Source: Streptomyces milbemycinicus
Lineage (GTDB): Bacteria; Actinomycetota; Actinomycetes; Streptomycetales; Streptomycetaceae
NCBI RefSeq assembly: GCF_002154605.1
Contig: NZ_MUNE01000200.1
Location: 1-33,186, forward strand
Reading direction: 5' to 3'
DNA: 33,186 bases
The notes beneath the pieces were generated by a model. That model was not told the DNA's origin. It was given only the letters and a program-made list of their open reading frames with translations, and did not search any database. The number at the start of each line of letters is the position of its first letter. The stretch's first letter is position 1. Shown here one piece after another: positions 6,829 to 14,459 of the stretch. Made by a program: the position numbers and the translations under genes.

Positions 6829-8807
6829 CACCAGTCGGCAGCGGCGGCGAAGATCCTTTCCAGCGGCACCGTCCTCCGACTTCGGCGCGCGCTCCGCGGC
6901 ATGGGCTTCCGCCGCGCCACTTCGACGCCCTGGCCGCCGGTGGCGGTGGGGCGGCGGTCATCGCCCACCTCTGGGACGCGGAGCGCAGCCATCGGCTGCT
7001 TCTGCTGGGACTGCTCATGGCCATGGCGGCCGACCGTCCGGATGCCATCGGCCCCCTGGAACACCTCGACCACGCATGGGAACTGCTCAGCGAGGCCGAG
7101 CGGCTGAGCCGCGCGGTGACCGACGACCTCCTTCTGCTGCCGGAGACCGGCGTCTGGCTCCAGCACACGCTGCGCCGATTACGTGAGGATGAGGTCCCGC
7201 CGGACGAGGATCAGCCCCTGTGGGTGGACACCGGGCAACTCCATCTCATCGCCGCGGCTTCCGCCATACGGACCGGCCTGTCCTTCTCCCTCCGCCTCCC
7301 CTCGCGCTCAGGGACGGTCTGGCTGCCCTCGCTGGGCCGCGCCACCCTCCCCGGCTCAGCGGGTCCGGGGGCCGTACAGGCGGACTTCGACGGTGCCGCG
7401 CTGACGCTCCGCCTCGGCGACGAAACGCTCCACGTGGCCCTTCCCTGCCGACAGGCCGCCCTCGGATGGCAGCCGCCGACCACGTTCGTACTCGAACTCC
7501 CCGAAGGGCCGATGGAGGTTCACCTCAGCGACCTCGGCCCGTATCGCATCTTCCCCGCGGACCCTGCCGCGGAGCACTCGCCTTCGCCGGCCGAGCAGGC
7601 CGACCGCTGGGGTGAACTGCTGGGTCACGCCTGGCCGTTGCTGGGGCGTGCGGATCCGCAGGCGGCCGAGGACGTCGCCGCCTGCCTCCGCTCCATCGAG
7701 CCGTTGCCCGCGTCGACGCCCTTCCGCTGGCACAGCGCCACCATGGGCGGTGGCATGGGTGGCCTTGCCGCCTCGGAGCCGACGGCGGTGGAGCCCGCTG
7801 CCGTGGCCCAGTTCGCGGCGATCCTCACGCATGAGATCCAGCACAGCAAACTCAGCGCCTTGATGCATATGTACTCCCTGCACACGCAGGAGGACCGGCC
7901 GCGGCTGTACGCGCCGTGGCGGGACGACCCGCGGCCGCTGAACGGGATGCTGCACGGGGTCTACGCCTTCTCCGCCGTGGCTCGGTTCTGGCGCGGGTAT
8001 GTGCTCGGCGGTGGTGCGCCGCCGGACGAGGCGGTGCTGGCCCAGTTCGAGTTCGCCCTGCGCAGGGAGCAGTTGCTGCGGGTGCTGCCTCCGCTGGGCA
8101 AGGATCGGGAGCTGACCCGGCTCGGCCGCCGATTCCTGGGGCAGCTGGCCGAGACCGTGTCGGACTGGGCGGACGCCTCCGTCCCCAAGGCGCTTGTGGG
8201 CGAGGCCGAGCGGGTGGCCGAGGACCACGCCGTGAGCTGGCGGCTGCACCATCTGGCACCGGATGCCTCGCTGGTGGCAGAGCTGGTCGACCACTGGATC
8301 ACGGGCGGCCACACCGGCCGCCCGATTCCGCGGGTCATCCCCTGGCAAGGCTGCCCGGCGCCGCGCCTGGTGCCGGACCCCACCGCCAGGAATCTGGACG
8401 CCCGGGCCGTCCTCACCCGGATGCGGCTCATGGAACCCGCACTCGCGAAGCTCCGAGCGGATCCCGAGCGCCTTGCCGCGACCGTCGAGGGCGCCAGGCC
8501 CGCCGACCTGCTCCTGGTCGCCGGGGACGCCATCGCCGCGAGGGAGCTGTACGTCCGGGAGATCAGCGCCGGACCGGGTCCGGCGCCCGGCGGAGGGGCG
8601 GTCTTCCACTCCACCGCCGGGGCCTGGGCGGGGCTACGGCTGGCGCTGGACTCTTCCGGCGGGCACCGGGCGGCCGGCCTGGCGCTGCTTCGGTGTCCGG
8701 AACTGGTCCGTGCGGTGCACCGGGCGATCGGGGACGCGACGGGAGAGCCCGCGGACCCCGTCGCGGTCGCCGCTTGGGTCGGCCGTGCGGCCGAGTCGCC
8801 GGCCTGA
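6825..8807 (+). CDS. HExxH-type (alpha-ketoglutarate-dependent) peptide beta-hydroxylase
   Basis: A 660-aa protein. The central motif HEIQHSKL (His336, Glu337, His340) and the following LHGVYAFSAVARFW segment match the family formerly called 'HEXXH motif domain', now known as aKG-HExxH-type peptide beta-hydroxylases. In these the HExxH ligates iron rather than zinc for proteolysis, and the enzymes hydroxylate side chains of ribosomal peptides. In FxSxx systems the domain occurs alone or fused to a radical SAM protein; here it is alone. The N-terminal third (RHFDALAAGGGG.AVIAHLW) is typical of the family. I chose the GTG at 6825 because it overlaps the TGA of the 59-aa peptide; an in-frame TTG at 6816 is less likely. 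The gene contains a TTA Leu codon (7179-7181, residue 119). It converges on the NB-ARC/TPR gene with a 29-bp gap. The substrate is inferred to be the adjacent peptide; a metallopeptidase role is less likely. Confidence 0.85.
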   Translation: MTPVGSGGEDPFQRHRPPTSARAPRHGLPPRHFDALAAGGGGAAVIAHLWDAERSHRLLLLGLLMAMAADRPDAIGPLEHLDHAWELLSEAERLSRAVTDDLLLLPETGVWLQHTLRRLREDEVPPDEDQPLWVDTGQLHLIAAASAIRTGLSFSLRLPSRSGTVWLPSLGRATLPGSAGPGAVQADFDGAALTLRLGDETLHVALPCRQAALGWQPPTTFVLELPEGPMEVHLSDLGPYRIFPADPAAEHSPSPAEQADRWGELLGHAWPLLGRADPQAAEDVAACLRSIEPLPASTPFRWHSATMGGGMGGLAASEPTAVEPAAVAQFAAILTHEIQHSKLSALMHMYSLHTQEDRPRLYAPWRDDPRPLNGMLHGVYAFSAVARFWRGYVLGGGAPPDEAVLAQFEFALRREQLLRVLPPLGKDRELTRLGRRFLGQLAETVSDWADASVPKALVGEAERVAEDHAVSWRLHHLAPDASLVAELVDHWITGGHTGRPIPRVIPWQGCPAPRLVPDPTARNLDARAVLTRMRLMEPALAKLRADPERLAATVEGARPADLLLVAGDAIAARELYVREISAGPGPAPGGGAVFHSTAGAWAGLRLALDSSGGHRAAGLALLRCPELVRAVHRAIGDATGEPADPVAVAAWVGRAAESPA

Positions 8808-8839
8808 GGCCGACGCCCGGCTCGCGGCCGGTGGCCTCA
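8805..8839. terminator. Convergent palindrome holding both stop codons, likely bidirectional terminator
   Basis: TGAGGCC (8805-8811) and GGCCTCA (8833-8839) form a perfect 7-bp inverted repeat, with an inner CCGG-ctcgcgg-CCGG hairpin in the loop. The outer TGA is the stop of the HExxH gene, and the TCA is the stop of the opposing TPR gene. The gap is only 29 bp, so any transcriptional stop for both arms must act here or inside the genes. No T-tract is present, as is common in actinomycetes. Confidence 0.45.
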
Positions 8840-11800
8840 GAGCGGCATGGGGTCGGCATCGCAGTTGCCGCGCCGCCAGGCCGCGGTGTCGGCACAGGCG
8901 GGGTGGCTTTCGCCGAGTTTGGCCTGGAGCTCCTTGACCGCCGTGGCATGCAGGGTCTCGGCCTTGTCGTTTTGGCGCAGCGCCCTGAGATCACAGGCCA
9001 GGTTGCCCATCACGACCAGTGCCGTCGGATGTGTCTCGCCCAGGGTGGCCTTGATCACCTCGAGGTTTTCGCGGTCGAGTTCGGCGGCCGCGGCGGCATC
9101 ACCTTGCGCGAACATGTCACTGGCCAGATTGGCGGAGGCGATCAGCACATAGGGGTGGGTGTCGCCAAGGGCCGCGCGGGCCCGCCGGAGTGCCGACTCG
9201 TTGATGGCGCGCGCGGTGTCCACCTCGTTGAGCAGCCGCAGGGTGATGGCCAGGTCCACATCGGCCGCGGCGGTGTCCGGGTGGTCCTCGCCGAAGACCT
9301 CCTCGTAGAGCTCCCTGGTCGACTGCCCCAGCTGCATGGCCTCGTCGAGGGCTCCCGTCTGCCGTAGATCCACGGAGAGGCTGAGAGAGGAGATCAGGGA
9401 GTCCGGGCTGCGCTCGCCGTAGCGCTCGGTGAGGGCCTTGCGCACCGGCCTGCTGAGCTCCAGCGCTCCGGGGTGGTCTCCCGCCTTGCGCCGGGAGACC
9501 GCCAGCCGTCCCACGGTGCGCAGCGTGTTCGGGTTCATCTCGCCGAAGACTCTGCGGAACTTGTCGACCAGCTCCTCGAACATCCGGGCCGCCAGGGCGT
9601 ATTCGCCTGCCTCCCGCCGGTCGAGCGCCAGCCCCATCTCCGAGAGCAGGCTGTCGTACGTCTCCTCGCCGTAGAGCAGCACGGTACGCCGATAGGTCTC
9701 CTGGTCGAGTTCCATCGCGCGGTGGAACTGGCCGGAAGCCCGCAGAGCGACGGCCATGTTGTGGGAATGGATCAGCGTCAGCGGGTCCTCGTCGCCATAC
9801 GCCCGCACGGCCCGCTCGTACACCTCCTCGGAGATCTCCAGCGATCCCCGGAAGTCGCCCCGGGCACGGCGGTCGGCGGCCACCTGGCCGAGGGTGGAGA
9901 GCAGTTCCTCCTCCGCGTCGGCGCCGAGCTCCCGCACCTGTGCCAGCATGCGCTCGCTCAGGTCCGAGGCCTCCTGGTAGCGGCCCATCCGCCACAGCAC
10001 GTACCACAGATCGCGGCAGAGCAGCAGGGTGTGCTGATCGCCCTCCCCGTACTTCTCCCGCCAGATGTCGTACGCGTGCTGGCCGAAGTCGCGCGCGGCC
10101 TCGTGGTCGCCCCAGAAGTAGAGGTACTGCGCGAGGTTGATGACCATCTGCCGCACGTTCCGGGAGTCCGAGTCCACGGCTCTGGAGACCACCACATGCG
10201 GATACAGATCGGCGAACCGCCCCCAGTGCTCGGGGTCCCCGGGGTCGCGCGGGGCATTGGCGGCGAGCAGCATATGCGCACCGCGCCGCATGCGCTCACG
10301 CTGCTCCTCGGTCATCCGGGCGATCAGCACGGCCTGCACCAGACGGTGCATCTGGATGGAGTTGTTGCGGTGGTCGATCTTGGCCAGGGAGTAGCGGTTG
10401 ATCTCGCGGATGGCGCGGCCCAGCCGCAGCGGGTCGGTCAGCGCCCGGTCCAGGTCCGGGGCGATGGGCTCGACGGCGGCGCCGGAGAACAGCGACCGGG
10501 CCACCGGCTCGGAGGCGAAGTACGCGCAGATCTGCAGCAGTTGCAGCGCCGCCGGGTTCTTGCTCGCCAGGTGGTCCAGCGAGACGTTCCACGCGGTGGC
10601 CACCGTCTGCTCGTAGTGGGTCGGCGGGGACACCGACATCAGTTCGGCCCGCTTCTCCTCGAAGAGCCGCAGATATTCCGCCGCCGGCATTCCGGTCTCC
10701 GCCCGCCAGGCCGATGCCTGCTCGACTGCCAGCGGCAGATCGCCAAGGACCTCCGCGAGCTGGTCCGCCTCCGCGTCGGGGAGATCGGGGTTGCGACGCT
10801 GCAGGAGCTGAATGCTCTCGGAGCGTTTGAACACATCCACCTCCAGCGGATGGGCCAGCGTGTTCCACTGGGGGTTGCGGGAGGTGACCAGAATGGAGCC
10901 GGAGGGGCCGCCTGCCGGGCTGCTCGGGAAGAACTCCTGCACCGATTCCGGACTTTCCGCGTTGTCGAACACCAGCAGCCAATTTCCGTAAGGATTCCCG
11001 GTGCGCAGCGCCTCCAGGACCGCGGGCACCGCGGTGATGGCTTCGACGGTCACCGGCAGGTGCAGCCGCTGGGCGAGTTCCACCAGCGCCTGGGCGATCT
11101 GGGTGGGCCGCTCGGCCGGAATCCACCAGACGACGTCGTATCGGGCGGCATGTCGATAAACGTATTCCAGGGCCAGTTGGGACTTTCCGACACCGCCCAT
11201 GCCGTGCAGCGCATGCGGAAGCACCGCGGTCGGGCCGTCACGGAGATCACGTTCCAAACGCTCGAGCAATGCCTCGCGCCCGGTGAAGACGAGGTTCCGC
11301 GGCGGCATGTTCCCCCAGACGGCGGGGCGTGTCGACGGTCCGGAGGAGCCTCGCTCGAGCGACGCGCCCGAATCCGGCGTCGTCGCGCCCTGGGAAACCG
11401 CGGTCAAATTCGCACCTCCTCGAAGTGCGCCGTCGCCGCCTACACCTCCCTGCTGTGAGGGGACAGGCGTCTCGGGCGTTCCTGGAATATTCACTGTGAC
11501 AGGGCCTTCGTTGTGTTCGGCAGGGTTGATCTCTCCGCGCGCCGTTGGGTCAATCATTTGATCCGATGAAGCGCGGGTGGTGCGGATGACGTGCTGGATT
11601 CGACGAGCCCGACGCAAATGGGCCCCGGACAGCGCCTCCAGTACGACATGTTCTATTTCTCGGAAATGGAGGTTGTCCCCGGTGACCTCGGGTTCCGGTG
11701 GAACATCCCCACCGCTGAGGTGGATCAGCAGTTCACGGGCCGCACCGCTGTGTGGTGCCAGAAACTCCGCGGCGATCCTTGACGCCATTTCCGTCGCCTG

Positions 11801-13324
11801 CCGGGTGCTCGAGGCAAGCAGCTCCTCACGTACTCCCTGGCCGAAGAGAAAAGAATTCCCGCCGCTCTCGGGCACGGGCTCGACAAGACCGCTCATAAAG
11901 AATTCAGCCAGATGGACCGGGCCCGTTCGAGGCGGGGTGCGGCGCTGAACGGCGTACATGACGGGAAGGTCGAGCGGGACCGCGGCCAGCCGGGTGGCGA
12001 GCGAGAAGGCCTCCGGTGAGGCCCACACCCGGAAGCGGGCGACGCGCTCCGCGGCGCCGGCGGGGGGCCTGGTGCACTCCGGCCGCGGGGCGGGGGCCTC
12101 GGATCGGCGCGGGGGCACGAGGAGCGCGGCTACCTCGGTCCAGCGCGGCCCCTCGCCGGCGACAAAGCGGGCCCAGGGGGCGATCCACTCGTCGGCGACC
12201 TCCAGGACGGGCACCGGGACCGGGCGCCGACCGCCGGGCGCTTCCGCGGCGGGCCCCGCGATGGGGGCCTCGGCGAACTCCCAGTCCATCCGCGCGCTCC
12301 CGGCCCAGGGGCCGGAGGCGCGCAGCCGGACCCGCCGCGGGTCGAGGCCGGTGCGGTGCCACAGCCGCTGCGGGAGCGTCACGAGTACGGCCACGGGCTG
12401 ATGCCGGCCCCAGATGGCCAGCGCCTTCTGGACGGCGCCCGCGCGCCAGGCGGGGGCGAGGCCGTCGGTGAGGACGAGCACGATCCGGCGCCCGGTGGGA
12501 TCGGCCAGGCTCCTCGGCGGCTGGGGCCCGGGCCGGCGGTTCGGACCCCGCAGCACGACCTCGCCCGGGCGGTCGGAGTGGGTGTCCATGAAGCGCAGCC
12601 GCAGATCGCGGAAGCCGCCGTGGTGGCGCAGCGCCGCCATGAGGCGCCGGGCGAGGGCGGCCCAGAGCGTCATCTGCGGGCCCGCGTCCACTACCAGGAC
12701 CGCGTCCCAGCGGCGTTCGCCACCCGGGCTCATCGCCGGGGGCAGCCCTGGGGCCTCGGCCAGCCGCTCGGCGGTCGCCTCCTCGTCCAGCTCCTGGTGG
12801 CGCGTCGAACGCGTCCACTGGCGCAGGGGGCGTAACGCGGACGCCACCTCGGCCGTGGGGTTGCCGTCGGCCGCGCCGGGGCGCGGTGATGGCCACCGCC
12901 GGCCGGCATGGGTGCCGGACCAGCGGGCCGATCGCGCGGGCGCGGGGTCATCGGTGGGAAGGAGCACAGGGGATGGCGGCGGCTCGGGCTGTGGAAGGCC
13001 CTCCGGTAACCGTCCCTGTGGTTCGCTGCCGCCGCCCGTGGGCGATGTGGAACGTCCTGCGGCCGGTGGTTGGATCTCCGGCTCCGGCAGTGGCGCGGCG
13101 GGCTGGGGCTCCCCGGGCGCCGGTGGCTCGTCGGCCGGCGGCGGAGCGTCGGAGCGCGACGGCCCGGCCAGCTCCGGGTGGTGGCGGACCAGCCACAGCG
13201 CATCCGCCACCTCCCACCACCGCAGCCCGCCGACCGGCAGACGTCCGTGGTCCGGGGAGGTGGCAGGGCCGTCAGCCGCACCGTCCGCCCCGGACCGCTC
13301 GGGAACCGGCGGACGTTCAGGCAC
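8837..13324 (-). CDS. vWA-like / NB-ARC (STAND) NTPase / TPR protein, FxsT-like
   Basis: A 1495-aa multidomain protein, recognisable as the 'SAV_2336 N-terminal domain-related / FxSxx-system TPR' type. Residues 30-52 (GLRWWEVADALWLVRHHPEL) are the SAV_2336-type start. A Pro-rich linker runs to about 200. Residues 205-345 look like a degenerate von Willebrand A fold: AVLVVDAGPQM in place of DxSxS, then IVLVLTDG at 281-288. Residues 670-1000 are an NB-ARC/STAND NTPase with Walker A HGMGGVGKSQLA (707-718), Walker B WLLVFDNAE, ILVTSRN, and GDLPLAVEQA (861-870). From about 1040 to the end are repeated helical pairs of TPR type (for example VYERAVRAYGDEDPLTL). The start overlaps the MoxR stop by 8 nt. 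Two TTA codons occur (residues 106 and 164). Likely role: NTP-driven switch or scaffold of the conflict system. The NB-ARC and TPR calls are firm; vWA is by position and pattern. Confidence 0.88.
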   Translation of the reverse strand: MPERPPVPERSGADGAADGPATSPDHGRLPVGGLRWWEVADALWLVRHHPELAGPSRSDAPPPADEPPAPGEPQPAAPLPEPEIQPPAAGRSTSPTGGGSEPQGRLPEGLPQPEPPPSPVLLPTDDPAPARSARWSGTHAGRRWPSPRPGAADGNPTAEVASALRPLRQWTRSTRHQELDEEATAERLAEAPGLPPAMSPGGERRWDAVLVVDAGPQMTLWAALARRLMAALRHHGGFRDLRLRFMDTHSDRPGEVVLRGPNRRPGPQPPRSLADPTGRRIVLVLTDGLAPAWRAGAVQKALAIWGRHQPVAVLVTLPQRLWHRTGLDPRRVRLRASGPWAGSARMDWEFAEAPIAGPAAEAPGGRRPVPVPVLEVADEWIAPWARFVAGEGPRWTEVAALLVPPRRSEAPAPRPECTRPPAGAAERVARFRVWASPEAFSLATRLAAVPLDLPVMYAVQRRTPPRTGPVHLAEFFMSGLVEPVPESGGNSFLFGQGVREELLASSTRQATEMASRIAAEFLAPHSGAARELLIHLSGGDVPPEPEVTGDNLHFREIEHVVLEALSGAHLRRARRIQHVIRTTRASSDQMIDPTARGEINPAEHNEGPVTVNIPGTPETPVPSQQGGVGGDGALRGGANLTAVSQGATTPDSGASLERGSSGPSTRPAVWGNMPPRNLVFTGREALLERLERDLRDGPTAVLPHALHGMGGVGKSQLALEYVYRHAARYDVVWWIPAERPTQIAQALVELAQRLHLPVTVEAITAVPAVLEALRTGNPYGNWLLVFDNAESPESVQEFFPSSPAGGPSGSILVTSRNPQWNTLAHPLEVDVFKRSESIQLLQRRNPDLPDAEADQLAEVLGDLPLAVEQASAWRAETGMPAAEYLRLFEEKRAELMSVSPPTHYEQTVATAWNVSLDHLASKNPAALQLLQICAYFASEPVARSLFSGAAVEPIAPDLDRALTDPLRLGRAIREINRYSLAKIDHRNNSIQMHRLVQAVLIARMTEEQRERMRRGAHMLLAANAPRDPGDPEHWGRFADLYPHVVVSRAVDSDSRNVRQMVINLAQYLYFWGDHEAARDFGQHAYDIWREKYGEGDQHTLLLCRDLWYVLWRMGRYQEASDLSERMLAQVRELGADAEEELLSTLGQVAADRRARGDFRGSLEISEEVYERAVRAYGDEDPLTLIHSHNMAVALRASGQFHRAMELDQETYRRTVLLYGEETYDSLLSEMGLALDRREAGEYALAARMFEELVDKFRRVFGEMNPNTLRTVGRLAVSRRKAGDHPGALELSRPVRKALTERYGERSPDSLISSLSLSVDLRQTGALDEAMQLGQSTRELYEEVFGEDHPDTAAADVDLAITLRLLNEVDTARAINESALRRARAALGDTHPYVLIASANLASDMFAQGDAAAAAELDRENLEVIKATLGETHPTALVVMGNLACDLRALRQNDKAETLHATAVKELQAKLGESHPACADTAAWRRGNCDADPMPL

Positions 13325-14459
13325 TCGGTTCCGCCCCGTCGGCGCGTACGTCGGTACTCAGGGGATGCCAGATGGCGCTGAGCAGGGCCTGCCACTCGGC
13401 GTTGTCACCCTCGGCAGGCGTATACGCGCCGGAGGTTGCCAGATGGGCGGCGTTGAGCAGCTGATCAGCTGCCAGGCCGTGCACCTGCTCGCTGCGTGTC
13501 ATGAAGTCCCGGACCAGCCTGTCGTGCATATCGCCCAACTGGTCGGCGAAGTGCGCGGCGACCAGCTCGCCCAGTGCCTCCGGGCCCGGGTCCGGTATAT
13601 CGAATCGGAGGCTGCGGCGCATAAACGCCTCCGGGAACTCGCGCTCCCCGTTCGAGGTCATGATGACCAGAGGGAATGATCGAGTGGTGACAAGGCCGTC
13701 CACAATGGGGGCGGTTCTGCCCGGATCCGCGGTGTGGACGATCACTTCGGGGGACCGGCGCTTCACCCGTACGAGTGGGGGCACGGCGTACCAGCCGTCC
13801 TCGAAGAGCGTGAGCAGGTCGTTCGGGAGGTCGGCGTCGCCCTTGTCGAGCTCATCGATGAGCAGGACCCTCGGTAAGCGGTGGGGGAGCAGCGCGGTGC
13901 CCAGCGGGCCGAGCTGGATGAACTCGCCGATGTCCACGCGGGCTTCGTCACCGGAAGCCGGGTCGCCCCCGTTTGGGCCGTCCGCCGGGCCGTTGTGCTG
14001 CCGTGCCGCGTACCAGGCTTGGCCCGCCTGGGCGCGGCCGATCACATCGTATTCGAACAGACCCGAGGCGAGGGTCGTCCGGGAGGTGACGGGCCACTGG
14101 AGCACCCGGCCCAGCCTCAGCTCACGGGCGATGCGATAGGCGAGGGTGGACTTGCCCACGCCGGGGCGGCCGGTGAGCAGCAGCGGACGCCGCAGCAGGA
14201 TCGCCGCGTTGACCAGGCGGACCTCCTCCGCCGAGGGTCTGCGCACCGCCCCGATGGGGCCGAGCCGCCGGTCGGCCTCGTCGTCGTCGGGCGGCTGAGG
14301 CAGACAGGGGCCGCCCTGGAAGGTCCGCCAGCGCGGCCCGTCCGGCCACTGGCGCTCCTCGTACGGGACATCGGGCAGTACCGCTCCCGTCCCCTGGTAC
14401 CGGACTGCGGCGGTGGCGGCCGGCACGTCCGCCCCTCCGGTTCTCTCGGGCGTGTTCAA
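13317..14459 (-). CDS. MoxR-family AAA+ ATPase
   Basis: A 380-aa AAA+ ATPase of the MoxR class. Walker A is LLTGRPGVGKSTLAYRIA, Walker B is PRVLLIDELDK, sensor 1 is PLVIMTSNGEREFP, and an arginine-bearing FMRRSLRF follows. After the ATPase core comes a short helical lid with no extra domain. MoxR proteins act as chaperone-like remodellers with vWA partners. Here the vWA-like domain sits in the next gene and a VMAP protein in the previous one, which completes the trio. I chose the TTG at 14459-14457: it overlaps the VMAP stop (TTGA) and has AGGGGGG at 14471-14465 upstream. A GTG at 14492 in the same frame would add 11 residues inside the VMAP gene. A TTA Leu codon lies at 13877-13875 (residue 195), just before the Walker B strand. 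The ATPase call is firm; the start is less so. Confidence 0.9.
   Translation of the reverse strand: MNTPERTGGADVPAATAAVRYQGTGAVLPDVPYEERQWPDGPRWRTFQGGPCLPQPPDDDEADRRLGPIGAVRRPSAEEVRLVNAAILLRRPLLLTGRPGVGKSTLAYRIARELRLGRVLQWPVTSRTTLASGLFEYDVIGRAQAGQAWYAARQHNGPADGPNGGDPASGDEARVDIGEFIQLGPLGTALLPHRLPRVLLIDELDKGDADLPNDLLTLFEDGWYAVPPLVRVKRRSPEVIVHTADPGRTAPIVDGLVTTRSFPLVIMTSNGEREFPEAFMRRSLRFDIPDPGPEALGELVAAHFADQLGDMHDRLVRDFMTRSEQVHGLAADQLLNAAHLATSGAYTPAEGDNAEWQALLSAIWHPLSTDVRADGAEPSA

Noticed and set aside
7830..7844. Reading the HExxH motif as a zinc metallopeptidase
   Set aside because: Context (coupled small peptide, FxSxx-type neighbour) and surrounding sequence fit the peptide beta-hydroxylase family; there is no signal peptide or pro-region of a secreted protease.
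8837..11458. Long + strand open frames opposite the NB-ARC/TPR gene (for example 9473-11458)
   Set aside because: The - strand reading gives clear NB-ARC and TPR motifs; the + frames are Val/Gly/Arg-rich mirror frames caused by high GC, with no family resemblance.
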